A stretch of DNA of 64,000 bases, taken from assembly GCA_020650975.1 (NCBI GenBank), contig JAIPMN010000258.1, positions 31,000 through 94,999 on the forward strand, read 5' to 3'. Below the pieces are notes generated by a model that saw only the letters and a list, made by a program, of their open reading frames with translations, ran no database searches and had not been told where the DNA came from. The DNA is from Apostichopus californicus. Its lineage: Eukaryota; Echinodermata; Holothuroidea; Aspidochirotida; Stichopodidae. The first letter of the stretch is position 1. Each line of letters opens with the position of its first letter. Below, one piece after another: positions 12,245 through 27,200 of the stretch. Made by a program: the position numbers and the translations under genes.

Positions 12245-15200
12245 GTACATCAGTTTGTCATTTTTTCTTGGGTTTATACTTTGCTTGGGTTTGTTTTCTT
12301 GTTTGTATGCTTTTGGGTTTTTTTTGGGGGGGGGGGGATCTTACATGATAGAATTCGTAGGTGAAATAACTTTTGGTAGGCAGGCCTACTGTTTATCTAC
12401 TTATAGGTGAGGTGTGCAACAAATTGTGGACAAATATAGAGAATAAATACTATGGGATCCTTTGTGTGTGTTTACAGGTCGTAATGTCTGAAACAAATTC
12501 CCACACTTCAAAATTAATAAGATGATTGGCTATTGGATTTTGAAAGAGACGAAAATCATTTCATCTAGGAATTTTTAAATTCTGTCGCAACGGCTTTATA
12601 TTCGGATTTGTTTTTAATTTTAATAAACAGGTTTTTGACTTATCACATTTGATGGTTGGTTACGGTATCAACTTGCCATCTGTTAACCTGTTTTATGAAT
12701 ATGCCACATGACATCTTTTGAAAATATCTCCCCTTTAAAGTGCTATTCATTTCTCAACTTTCTTTTTCATAAAAATTTTTCTTTGACTTTGTATAACTGT
12801 GGTGAGCCTATAATTAGAATTATGATTTCCTCCTGCTTTTCATGGTGCATATTATATGCGGTAATTATATACAGCACTGAACATGTGGAACACATCTGTT
12901 GATAATTTTATACTGTACAAGTTAAATTATGCTGAACCAAAGTCAACAATCAACAATGTCTATGATTATTAGTCTTATTTAAAAAGTACAAAGGCAGTGC
13001 ATGTACATAGTCTGTATCTTACTTAAATTGAATTTCTGTACAGAAGATTAATGGTTCCTGTGCACAGTGGTGGTGGTAACAGTGCCCTTTTAAAGTGGGA
13101 GAGACAGAAGGGGTGAGAGAGAGAGAGAGAGAGAAGTTGGAGGGGTGGGGAGGGGGGGGGAGGGTAAAGGATGTGGGAGATTGGTGTAACAGTAATTTAT
13201 ATTATTTGGGATAGCAAACTTTACAGCGGTGTACGGTAAAGTAGCTATTATATATACGTGTGAATGTCAGGTACAGAAAGTACAGTCAGAACGAAAAAGG
13301 ACAGTTGTCAGGTACTCTGTACCCCGCAGTGTCTTTTATTACATTACCGTATGAAAGTGGTGTCAATGCAGTATTGTAAACATATAGCAGCTCCACACCG
13401 TACATGCAGGGATTTTCTTTTGATTAGTTGGGTCGTTAACAAACAATATAAATGTACTTGCTATTGTTCCAGGATCCATTGTCAGAATGGAAGTGAAAGT
13501 ATTTCTCTGTTGACTATGATGCAATAAGCTTGTAAAACTGCAGGGAGAGAGAGAGAGTTATTTTTCTGAGGTGAAAGGCCTTTTGCTGAGTATGTGGTAC
13601 AGCTCTACTGTACAAGAGGAAGCACTTCGTACATGTACTGTACGTGAAATGTCAGGTAAAATGTCGGGGAAAAACAAAAAAATTCCCTGAATGAAACAAA
13701 TGAACAATACCAAAGGTTGCCATCTATTTCCTGGAATAGGACTATCATAATACAGATTTAGCGCTTACAGCAGTGCAGTGCTATTTATATCTCTTGAAAG
13801 GGAAAGGTTTCACATTATAGCCACTTCTATAGTACATAGACACTGACTGTTTCTATAAAAAAATAAAAAGAGTCACTCCCTAATTTATTACTTTTAAGGA
13901 AAGAAAAAGTGGGTATGTTTTTACGTATCATATCACAGATGTGAAAGTTGGTTGTTAGTATCCCCAATCAGCTGCGCAACTACAGTACTGTGTCCATGAG
14001 CACGATTATCTCAGTATGTATATAGCTATATGCGATAATTAGGATTTTATAATTAATGTATGTACAGTACTGTATGTGTATTTTACATTACAGTACTCAG
14101 TAACTCAATGGAATGTAAAATGGTGGGAAAATTCATAACAGTTAAGTATTATCCTGACTGAAGCAGTAGCTCAATATATTGAACTCATTACATCAAGATG
14201 GCAGACTGAAATGTACTGTATGTATGTATGTTACTGTATGTAACTTTGTGTCACCTCACATACATGTATCTTAGACCACCATGTTGAATTCCTTGGCATG
14301 TACAAGTGTAATGTATTTTGTCGGAACAGAAACCTGCGTGTGGTGACATGGCTCTGTCTGGTTCCCTGGTTGCACCTGTCATTATTCTCAGTCTATATTA
14401 TACACAAAACTCACACACACTTGTTAATTCTAAAGTTCTATGCATGGTGTAATGTAAGTGTTGCTCAGTTGGCATAAATTCTTGCCAAAGTCTTTTCATT
14501 GCTTTTGTCATCTATTTCAGTATTTTACTGCCTGGTAGTGTCCCCGGGGTAGATTAAGTTTCCCATCATATTTTCATTATTGATGAAGGTTGCAGTCTCA
14601 GTCTTCAGTATGTGTTTTCTATTTTTTTATTTTTTTTTATTTTTTGTAAACCAGAGATTCAAGTACTGTAGAGGGAGAATAGTAAAACTACATGAATGCA
14701 ATAGTGACTGTTAGGACCAAATTGGTCATGTACAGATCATACCGTGGTGATCAAGTACCACTGACTCTAAGTATATGGTACTTGATCACCACTATGCAGT
14801 AAGGTACTCATCAACTAGTGTAACGTAAGTTATGGTACTCACCACTAGTGTAACATAAGTTACTCAGTTCTTGAGTATAAACATCACAAGAAATTGGGAG
14901 TTTTTCTACAGTACCATCTATCATCTATATCTTGTAATGGACAATGATAACCTTTTAGAAGGAGGATGGACTCCTTAATACCTATTGTTCCCCTCCGGCT
15001 TGCATCCTCCATGGGAGGTCATATTCTTCATATATTCATAAACCATCATATACTGTAGCTTACACATATATTTTATAAGATGACTGTGGCAAAGACCACA
15101 GACTAGGTTAAGTCTTCAAAAACAAAATTGTGCCAGCATTGCTTGCAAAGGGTCTATATGAAACTTTTGAAATATGCGTGAGTAATTTTGAGAATGTTAA

Positions 15201-18200
15201 TCCAGACATGTACATACTGTACTGTGTACCTACAATTTGTGCAATATTACAAGATGGTGCTTCATTGGTTAGACAATTTTGGGTTGTTGCATAACATGTA
15301 AATAATATAGTAGGTTACAATAACTATGGTTTCAATACTTCCTACCTCCCATATTACACATGTTTCTCATAATAGAAATTACTTCTTTATTCTATATAGT
15401 AAATACTCTTAAATTCTCCTATTTACCACATTTTCTGAATAAGGAAGCACTGCAATGGAAACAAAAGAAAAGTTCCCCCAAGTTGAAAAACTGTCTATGT
15501 CTTCTGTTGAGTTATTTATCAGGGTTTTCCCATTCCATTTTCTATTGTCAGTAATATTACAATATATTCTCTGCTGACCTAACATTGTAATTTCAACAGT
15601 TCCCATGGCCTGTGGTATTTTCAGCTGGATACTATAAGCCAGGTGTTTCAATAGGAAGTAGTTCATCATTGAAGACAACCCACACACATAATTAAGATGA
15701 CGGTGGTAATTCTGTGAGCATTCTGTGAACCGTGATGTGTTTTGCTACATCTATATATAGTATGTTTTAGTAAATGGAAATAACAAGGGTGTGGCAGTTA
15801 ATTACAACATGACGGTATTCCTTTGAGCACTATACAATTTATTTTAATTTAAAAAAAATATTATTTTAATACCTTGGGAGTTGAAGGTGTTGTCTACATT
15901 TAAAGACAACTTTATCCATGAGTACCACAATATCATACCCTGCCATTTCATGCTAAATAAAGTCTTTTAATAGAATTATAATACAGGTCTGTAGTAGGAA
16001 GTGATACTACTATTTACTATACCAAACAGTTGATCCGGATTTTTCTATTCAGATCTTCAAGGTCGATTTGTACTGTGCATTTATAAAGTTTATAAGACTT
16101 CTTTACAAAATAAGTTTCTGTTTGAGATGGTGAAAAATGAATATAAAGCAAAAGGGGGGTGTGTGGGGAAAGAAAGATCTATATAAAAAGACAGTCTTTG
16201 TAATGTTATAGGCTGAAAGTACAATCAATGAGATGAACATTTTCAGGTGATTATCACAATTATAGTCTGGTAGATTTTTGTGCAGATATTAATGAGAAAA
16301 TGTACGTTTTATTTTTAAATCACATTTTTTTATTTTGGGCAGTTCCCCATTAATGATTTACTGTAACAGTTTTTTTTTTGCAGTGCTCTTTTTTGTTTTT
16401 TATTTTTTTTCCATTTTTCCCTTTTCCTAAATTTAAACCAACACAGTGCAGTTATGCGTAATGTTTTGCTTCGTCAACTTTTATCAGATACCCTGTAGGA
16501 GGTGTGTACCCAATAACGAAACGCCCAATCAGGCTGAAAAGTACGCTTCTATATACAGTAACAGTACTCTAGAGATTCTACACTGATAACTGAAAGAAAA
16601 GTCACATTGGCACAAATCACATTCAGTGCATCATTTTCCAGGCTGTTTTATCAGCTGACTAGGAGTTCTGTCAAAACTTTTACTATCAGTCAGTCCTGCC
16701 AACCTATAACAGTTGATGCGGTGGTGGCTACTGTACTTTATCCGACCAACCACCCTCAGGACAAAGTTTGCATCTGACTGCACCATGTGAATGAATTTCA
16801 ATGGATTTGAAAATTAGTTTTTTTTCCCAGAACAAATAACTCCCAGATAAGAATAGTTGTATGACTTGACATCACCCTATATGGAGAATCCCCCCACCCC
16901 CCTTGGGGAATCTCTGCCGCTTTGTTAAACTCTACAAATAAAGAGAGACTTGCAATATATGTATCTTTGGGGATCGATTCATTCATCTATGAATTCCATG
17001 TAGTTTTTGAGAACAAAAGTCTCTAGATAACCTCCAGTACACTCCTAAGACTAGATGCATGCTGTGTTTCCCTATTCTAGACATGTGCGTGAGGGCTGTT
17101 ACTCATGAGGTTGGATGTTGTAACCATCTGGAGAAACTGTTGTAATATTAATGACTTTTACATTCTACTGTATGTAGACAGCAAAGTTCTGATATGTGTG
17201 GCTTTGCAATTATATGAAGGAGCGTTAGTTACCTTATGTTGTTCTCTTTGTTTATAGAACTACAGTAATTTTGGGGGAGCAAACAGTGTAACTTATTGAA
17301 TTGTTTCCAAGGCAAAAGGTGACTTTTCCCCCTCCATCAGTGGAAGAAATATATTTAATATACTGTATAATGACTTGACCTTTCCCAAAGTTCATCTGAT
17401 CTACTGCAGCAAATTTAAAAGTGGAAAAAATGGTCACTTGAAACCGAATTGGAACTTGACGGTTTTTGGTTCTCTTCAGCGTTGCCAAGCGGTAGTCGCG
17501 GTGGAACTTGTGAAAACGGATTCGTGGAATATATCTCGTCGAATACATATTTCTATATGTAGATAGATATATCCATCAGGAAAACTCTCTACTCCACAGA
17601 CAAATAAGATCAAGAGCGTGCAAATCGAAAGCACATTAATCTTCAAATATTTCAATATCTCACGACCAAGGCGATATCGACCATTCGTTCGGTCACTTTT
17701 TACTTTAATATAAATAGACGGTATTTTTCTCTAAAATGTTGTGGAAACTGTGGAACCATGTTCACTGGATGTTTGTTGGTGTTTATCTTCATCTCTCAGA
17801 TCTGACTCAAGAGGAGCTGAAATTGCTGAATGATATACGGAAAGCCAAGCAGCAGCTGCTGCTGGAGATCAAGGTAAGCCATCTCTGATTTATAATAAGA
17901 ATCTAATCATGCACCTCTGCTCCTCCCCCTTGCCCTGCCCCCCCCCTCCCCCGACTCACTCTACTACTACCCTCCCCCATCCACTTCCTCACCCTTTGTT
18001 CGATGAAGACTCAGGAAGACATGTGAGAGTTTAATAATTGGAGATTGAATAATACCAAAAAGAAGTTTTCTGTTGTCAAAGAGGCATCTCAATTTAATGT
18101 GAACCATTGCTGCCCCTTAATATGCTAGAAACAGTGGCGGAGCGTCCATACAGTCAGGGGGGCCGATGCCCCCCCTGATGGACTCAATGGACTGCTGGCG

Positions 18201-21200
18201 CCCTTTTCAGCTTTTTACCACTTTTTACTTATTCGCGATTATTGACATTTTTACTGCGCTCTCATCTACCTATTGACATTTGTCACATTTTTTTGGTGTA
18301 ATTTTCTGACAAAATGCTCTAACGAGCCCTATTTATTCTTCGTTTATCTGCAAATTAGCAAGGCCCGGAAAGGGTCATTTCCGGCGATCTAGGGAGTATC
18401 TTTACTCAAAAAAATTCTGTACGCTCCACGCCAACCTGTGGTGGCGCTCCCCTTAGATAGTGTCAAAAGCGCCCCTACAGACCATTCTCGCCCCCTCTGA
18501 CCAATACCCCTAGCTCCGCCACTGGCTAGAAAGATCCCAAAAATGGTCGGTACAGTAAGTATAAAAGGAAGCTTGCTTTTGTACCACTCTTCCTTTTTTT
18601 ATCCTCAATTAGATGTACCTGTTCACCCCTACAACCCCCTCCTTCCCTTCGTTCCCCATTCCTCCTCAGCCAGCTGGTACAGGATTTGATGGTTACTATA
18701 TTTACCCAAAAAACATTACCTTGAGAACTGATAAGTCCTGTCAACACTACAATAACATAACATGCCATTGAAGTATTCGATGGCTGCATGAACAGATCGT
18801 CAGGTAACGGTAAAGCCCCGGTCTTTGTGTCACGTCATTGTACCACATATATGTATGAACCATGTGGTATTCGACGTCGTTACGGTCATTGCACTGCAGT
18901 ATGTGGTAAACATACAGCCCAAGCTGCATGTATACATTGATCGAGTTTGTTGGAACTTATAAAATGATAGACTCACACGTCAGTGCAATATATACTGCGA
19001 AAGCTGATGTCCTTGGAAACCCCTTCAACATAATTATGAATATGAGTTAAATTGCATATTTCATACATGTACGTGTACTGAATATAGTGAAAATATAAGA
19101 TGAGCATCTTGGTCCAATGGATTCTTCAAAAACTGCCGAGAAAAGACGTCGCACTGAACAACTTCATTAAAGGTCTGCTGTATAGATCCCAACTATAGCA
19201 CTGTATCATGGAAAAGGTTCTTGAGATTACGTAATGGACCTGCCTTGGTCGTAAAATGACCTCCTTTTACCAATCAGCCTGCACCGCCTGCCACATATTT
19301 TTTAACTACACTGTAGACATATTTCATACACACATTTCCACACAGTGTTTACACAAAGAGCCTACTGGTTTTAAGAAGCTATGCAAGCTAATTGTAGAGC
19401 TTGAGGTGGATTCAGACCGTGGCAGTTTGATTACGTAATCACAAACAATTCCAGGCTATAGCATGCTATAATTGGAGCCAATAAAGCAGATCTTTAAACC
19501 CATACAGGAAATTTTGCCCATAGTGTTTTTTGGTATTAACCTAGATTCATCCACCATTACAACAATTAACTGTTTAAATTCACTTCAAAATTTGGAAAAT
19601 ATTAAATGGAGATAATGTACAAGTCATTTGAATGCCTGTTCCTAATGCTCCAGTAGTCGATTTGGATACATGAATGGAAGTAACTTTGTGAACATTACAT
19701 GGTTGCTATTAGCTACTGTTAGGTGATGAACTGCTTAACAAATGACCTTTGACTTCACAGCATTTACTAGTATGTAGTAACCTGAGTTTGTTTCTATTCA
19801 AGTGAATTTCATTGGTTTCGATTTGATCTATTAATATGTACTTCCCTATATATACTTTGGTTTGTGTTTCACTGTCAAGCTTTTCTCAAAATAGCCATAA
19901 CAATTAAAGACATTGAATCATCAACTAGAAGGATCAGAATTGCTGCTACAGTATATAATTCTAGGTAGCTTAAAAAGTAAAAAAAAAAACATCTTTCGAA
20001 ATATATCATTAAAGTGTTTAATCACAGTAATTTCATATCTTGCCAACTACTTTCTGTTCTTAATTCTTCTTTGTTTTACCATTGAATGAAGACTCTTCAT
20101 CAAATCCCGTAATCCATTTAGACATTGAAATTCCTAGGGAAGTTATCTTACTTTCCTTTTCCCATAACCGCCTCCCTCGAGAGATGACTGATGATGGCTT
20201 TACCGCTAAATCTAATCCTGTACAGGGACCCTTGGCTTTTCACTTAGATCATATGTAAGACAATGAAGTCGTGTTGGAATTAGAGAGGTGTTAGTTCCAA
20301 AATATACCCCTAGGGGTGAAATTACCTGGGTTCATACCCATTTAAGGGGAAAATTACATCTTGAAATTGTATTCGGTGACCATCATCGGTACACACAGAC
20401 TGAAGAAGATAGTACTGCATGAAAGACAAAGGGAGTTTGAAAGTCTTGCAGATTTTATTGTTTTTCAAGAAACCTAGACGTTTGGGAAAATAGGGGGTAC
20501 AGTAGGCCTACATGTTAGTGATGAGTCAGCGAAGATATCGGTATTAAAAACTAAACCAAGAAAGTTGATGGATCAGTGTAGCGATGTCTGAAGACTGCAC
20601 TGGCAGGCATAATTATCAACCGTCAGTCGAATGCTTTTGACAAGTTCATGGCTTTGTCTTCGGCATCGATATGAGTGTCGCTGATTGACGCTTTTAGTGG
20701 GAGGATGATCTGCTGACATAGAGTAGAAGGTTTGAAAGAGTAGCACATATATATACAGTAGCAGTATGTAAATAGAGGAAGATTATATAAAAACATAAAA
20801 TCTGACACATGGAGGTGTTAACCAACGAGAGATGTGCATCGTCATAGGATCGCTTTAATGACCAGTGCGTAAGGATGACTAACGAAGCTTTGTTTATAAG
20901 ATACCGTCTGTTCAGCATTCGTGTCGATCATAGTCATATATATATCGCCCAGGGGGACACATACCGTTATATATGGGACAATTTATGCCATGACTAACAG
21001 GCTCTAACTAATTAGTGTAAATATACTACAGTACTACTGACCTTTGTTACAGAGCATAAAAGCTACTGTACTGTGGTTAATGACAGAATAGTACAGTATC
21101 CATGGGACTAGTGCCAGTGTGTGGTAGGATAGGGGAAGATTTAATTATTAAACCGATCCTTGCTTAATCAGGGTCTTATCTGTTCCACATCCTCAAACAA

Positions 21201-24200
21201 GCTGTGTCGTAATCTAGACGTAAAACTCATTGACTCACGGCAATTTCGTGGTCCATAAATTTAGACGAGAGATGTGAATATATCCAGATACTTTGATGTT
21301 TAAAATTGTAGTCGTTATTCTGGGTTAAAATGTATTCGAGCAAGACTCGTAAAAGTGTACGACACTATTTGTAAAATGTCCCTCACGATCTTCATCTCAG
21401 AAAACAGAACAGAATCTTTTAGCAAAGTAAAATTACAGATTAAGAAGGGATGGAAATTTTGAGAAATTATCAATAATTCATTAAAAGGTTTGGTTTCTTC
21501 CACTGATACCTTGTAAAGAACCAAATAATGTAAAATCAAGTAATTATAATATATTGATGTTCCAAAAGGGTAATTCAGTCTGTACCCATTTTGCACTATA
21601 TTGCATCCCTCCCAACAAATTTTGCAATGGTAATTCATTGATCAGAACAGATACGTACATAATTTAAATAACTTTGAGGCTTTTTTTGTCAAATTTATGT
21701 ATATACTGTAACTGATAAGCAGTGATTACATCACTCTAGCATTTATTTCCATACAAACAGTGGTACAACATTGATATGGATAAATGATATAATGTAAGAA
21801 CACATTATACACATACTAGACGGTAGATGTAACATAGACGTAATGTAAGGTTAACAGTAAATTCAAGGGCCAAATGTTGTGTTTTCATGAATTTTTCATA
21901 AAAAAGGTTTTCTGTTTTGTTTGGCTTTTGTCCAAATGGACAATCATTTCAGTGATCTACTGTAATTATTTTTTTATTTTTCCATTGACTAAAATGTAAA
22001 AGAGGCTCATCCATATGCAACTATGTTAACTTGTCTGTCTGTCTGTGCTGCTCCATATGGTGTATATATTTACCCGAGCAGTATATTAAATCATCCAAAC
22101 ATGAGACGGAATCATGTATCCGCGGTGTAACATCCGCAGTATGCTATGCAAAATAGGCAAAATTGCATACAATGCAAAGATGTATTCCAGTAGTTTGTTT
22201 TTTTTGTTGTTTTTTTTACACTAATATTTTTGTCTAGGAGACAAAATTCAGAGACTTCAAAAAGCTACTACACAAATTTTTGGCCACTTATTTGTTTTCT
22301 GTTGATTGGCCACACCTTTTGATAAGAGTCATCAGCTCGCACTTATTTGCATTACTTCAGTGTGTGTACATGGATTAGGCAATGCACGTACAGTATGTAC
22401 AGTTTACAATATATGTATACAGTAGTAGTCAATAGAGCTATAGACATTGTAAATCACACATATTGCACTACAGTACTATAGGTTTATGTAGCTCATGTAC
22501 CAGCATACTGTACATTCATTCCCTACCTCCCTTCTCCACAGTATCTCTCTTTGTTGATAAGTTGTTCTGTAACCTTCCCAACTCAATTTATGTGTTTGTA
22601 ATCTATCTAACATTCGTATACAGTAGAGTACATGCGCTTAGTGGCCGTGGATGTTACAAACTGCCTAAAGTCATGTCCTTTGTCATGAATGTGGATTGTA
22701 CGTGACATATAGTCATTTACCGACAGGGCTGGGACTTGAGAAAATTTGTTTTGCGCTTAGCATTAAAAAAATAACAATACCTATAATAAAGAAATATCTA
22801 TAAAAAGAAGTTTGTGAAATCTGTGTGTGGGATTGCCTACCATTTCCATGTACCAATTGTGCAAGAATGTTTTTTTTGGGGGCAGGAAATAATAAGAATA
22901 ATAATATTGGTTATAACATCGCCCCAAAGATAGATACAAATACAAAAGATACCTAAGTTTATAAACCAAAGAATGATAGGAATTTCAAACAAAGTAGACC
23001 TACAGTTCTTTAAAAATATTTAAAAATATGAGATTTAACTAAAATGTATGCCTGAACAATGTTTTCATTGAAGAAGTGTCCCTTTGGCCACCTTTAAAAG
23101 TCAGCTTCACTAATAATAAAACATTCACTTGTCAAGTTCTCCCTTCCAGAGTTCTGTGGTCCATCATCATCATTGTCAGTGTCTCCCTAATTGATATTTA
23201 TATATTTTTTTATTTAAGGAGGGGAATCTTATACAAAGGAACCATTTCGTGTTGAAAAACCACAAGTTTTTGTGGTCAAATTTCATGAACTACCAATGCT
23301 CTGGCACATGTATATATACCAATTAGATATTTATACAGTGGTTTAATACATTTCTGCATCATTCAACCATCTTTAGAGGGGCTTATTAGCCACCCAAGTG
23401 TCACATTCTTGGAGGCATGAAAAGCAACAGTCTCTTTTCATTTTTTTTTTCCATTATTCCTTTTGATATGAATTTACTCAAAATATGTGGTTGGAGGAAA
23501 AGTGGTAGATGTGGTTGTTGAGATTATCCAGGAGCATTTTCCAAATCTTGTTTGTTCAATTTGAGTATGACTTCCTATGAAAGGAAGGGGAGGAAGAAAT
23601 GCCATCATGCTTTTGTGACCTCACAAAGCTAAAAGCTGGGATAGTCAGATTTGACCCCCAGGGGTCATTCAAGTGGGGATCGGAGACAATGCAGTCCCCC
23701 AAAGAATGTTTCCTTAGCTATCTTGAGTGATTTTTAAGTGTGACATATATTAATGTTAGAAAATTCTGTGAGAATGTAGCAAGCACTATCCTAATACTGT
23801 GTAAGGTACAGTGTACAGTACAAGGTTCAGAAGCTCTGTGATTAATGGTTTGGATATTAGTTCGCATATATAATTACATTGGTTTTAACTTAGAGAATTA
23901 GGTTCTTTACTTTCATAATTCAGTGGTTTAAGAATTGTTCAAGTGAAGACTTGTCTATGAAGATTCCCCTCCTAAGGTGAATTGATCAAACATTTGATAT
24001 GTATGCAAGTTCAACTATGATTGTAACAGGGCTGTATTGTCCTGATTTTAATACAGTTGTACCTATTTGAACAATTTTAGGTCAAATATATACTTCAGAA
24101 ATGAAGTCAGTGTAAAATAGGGAGACTTGAAATCTAACTCTGAAAGAGATATTCACTTACTAAAGAACTTATTCACTGGTTTCATCCCGGTCATGGGTTT

Positions 24201-27200
24201 CTGTTCTGTTAAAACTCTGATATGGAGACCTGTCCGCATAAGATTATGGCTTAACTGTTGGTACAGTTAAGAGGAAAATCGCCACCACCGTAGTCTAGCC
24301 GTTTATGTAACCTCTGAGCATGACTGCAACTATGGTGCAAGCCTTACAGTATATATTGTCAAGCTATGGTCGTATAGCCTGTGTGTATTTGCCAGTGTGT
24401 GAAATAGCAGCACATGTACAGTATGCTTTCATCCCCCCCCCCCCCCCTTCAGTTGACCTTTCCTTCACACTTCTTGCTTCAATTCTTGGTTCATTTTCAC
24501 TTTTTTCAGGACTTGGAAGATGCAATGGCCAATGTCAATGCTGACTTGGAAGCAATGGACTATGATGAAAAGTAAGTATTGAGAGAGAGAGATTGGGAGG
24601 GAAGGGGGGAGAGGGGAGAGGGGTGGGTGCATGAGGAGCTCTGAGGGAGCAGAAAAATAACAGTGGCCGAAACAGAATATCTGTCATGGGATACCTATAT
24701 GCAAGATAGAGAGGTACAGGGGGCCTATACATAGAGGGCCACTTGAAAATAGTTCTAAGGCCTGTAGGCCCTTGGACTTTGAAATGTGTCTTTATGTCCT
24801 GAGACACAAACATGTTATGGATGGATTTGTAAAGAATGGGAAATTACAGAGGAGTACAGTAGGAACCCAAGAAGTGTCATAAATAAATAAAAAATGGTAT
24901 TAGGTAGATTAGATGGATGATCAAATAACACCCATAATTAGATACTGCGACCCCTAAAAATTCCGCATCTAGTGAAGTTTTAGCCTTAATTTTAACCTCA
25001 TGTACACTTGTAGGAGTTGCTTATCTGTAGTATTGCATACTCCACATATATACTGTAATCAGTATAGGCAATTGTCTGTGGGAGAGGCGGGAAAGAGGGA
25101 CCATATGACATGGGTAGTTTTGAAAGATGCTTTTGATTATAAATAATATTTGTCAGTATTATTATACCAAAAAGGAACAAAATCAAGAAAAGAATGAGAT
25201 GAAAAGCCTAGTTTGAGAGTGTATACATTTTAACAATAGCAAAAACTGTTTTTTTTTATCCAGTGAAGAGAATAACAAGTATTCTTTTAATGGTTAATGA
25301 AGTGACTTTGCTATCATAAACTTTAACAGATGGATCCATTTGTCCTGTTTCTCTGGTCAAAAATTGTCATTTTTTGTGACAAGAATGTAAAAATGATTAT
25401 GTATAACTCTTGCTATTTTACAGGACCGATTCCAAGATGAAGCAACTGAATACCGGACGCAATAAGTTTAACATGGACCCCAAGAAGGTTCGTTTACGAT
25501 TCAATTTTACTGTTTGTAATCTGCACTTTAAAGGCTGTTACATTTGTTTTCTTCTCAGAGATTCTGCCATAAAAATTAAAGCTTACGCTTGTTTTTTTGC
25601 TTCAAAGAAACACACGTCGATTGAAAGTAAAACCCATATGTTGAACTGTGGCACAGTTTATTCCCAGATGTTATGACTTACATTAATGTTAATTGAAAAA
25701 AAAATCTTTTGTTTATTTTAGTTTCCATCTCTTGTTTAGGGCCTCCAACACCCATCAGTGTTATGTTACACCCATCATTGTTATGTCACACCCATCATTG
25801 TTATTTGAGATGGTCCTACCAAAGTGAATGGTCTTTGTTGACAAACATAGTAGCCTTATTTTCAAGATTTAACAACGAATTCAGTATTCCGCTTTCATAA
25901 AAAAAAAAAAAAATTTAAAAAAATTTAAACAATCATGTTTTTTTTTAGGAGTCATATGATTGAAAACAACTGTTATGGAATCTCTGATTGGCTCCATATT
26001 TATGACTGTGAGGCTTGTTCTATGTTAACCACATGTTACATTTCAACATAGGAAATCTTACAGTAGGAAAAACAGGAAAGCTTATTTTGAAGCTTGTTAA
26101 TGGACGATTTTATCTTTGAGGGGGTCTGAAGGAAACAAACACAAGTGGGGGATATGTAGTACTATTTAGTGGATTCACAATGTAGGTAATACATTTGTTG
26201 TTGATCAAAACAGAAATGTGTTTGTGATGAGTTAGATGTCCCTAACAAGGACATTTTAGTGTCATGTACTCAACTGATTCAAAGAGGAAAGACGAGGAGG
26301 AGATTAGAATCAGATGATCGAGACTAAGGACATAATTTTGTCTCTATTTCTGTCCGAGGCCAGGATGCTTTTAATTTAGAGCCAGTTATGAACTGACCAG
26401 GTTATTTCCTCAATGCCGTGTAATATTTCAAGGTATTCCACACGATTAAAGTTGTTAATATGAGACAAGGCTAGCTGTTCTACAGTTCCAGATGAATAAT
26501 TTATGTAATCTTGAGTTAAACAGCCTAATATCTTCTTTGCACTACCTTTGGTGTTACATTTAGTTTGCAAATTTTCTCTCAAATATTTCTCTTAAAGATT
26601 GTCAGTATTGGCCCCTAAATATGCGATAATCATAAAATCACTTAATGTTCGCTCATGCACCAATGTCTTCAGGTACATAGAATTTAATACCGCCCTCTGA
26701 AGTATGTTTTCTCACTGAGCTATTTGATTGTCTCTATATCTGAAGTATTTAATTGTCTCTATATTTACAACTGCTCAATATTTGGAAATGCTTTGGAAAT
26801 TTAGAACCACCAGCGAAATACTTTTCAAACCTTAAAGCGATATTTAAACATGCTAAAATTTTAGGCCAATACTGATGATCTTGAAGTATATAAAATGTGT
26901 TATAGTTTGATGCCTGGGTCTGATTCTTAAAGGGTGTGAAGACTCGCGCACAAAGAAACGTCTGATGCCGGTAATCTGACCTAGTTTCGAACCCAGAAAA
27001 TACACACACAGCTTGCTACCGTCGGTAATTAGACACTAGTGTACAGTTAATACATACAGCTACGGTCAATACCCACAACACAGTGTACATAGCAGCGATG
27101 GACATCTCAGGTCTAGATAAAAGATAACAAGGTATCACGTTTCATTACTGTCTGCATTTTGTAGCGACACGAACAAAACGTCACTTGCAAGCAACGGAAA

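Larger units (their letters stand above)
12245..17799 (+). other. Cytohesin intron 1
   Basis: 5.6 kb without coding signal, provided exon 1 is right. Holds the GA/G-rich tract at 13117, the 17-bp hairpin at 14744, a T-rich block at 14620-14645, palindromic GTACAGTACTGTA-type words (for example 14062-14074), and the TATA/ATG arrangement just before exon 2. Confidence 0.5.

Noticed and set aside
26970-27000. B-box-like TTTCGAACCC, possible tRNA
   Set aside because: The flanks do not fold into a tRNA cloverleaf and no A box was found at the right distance.
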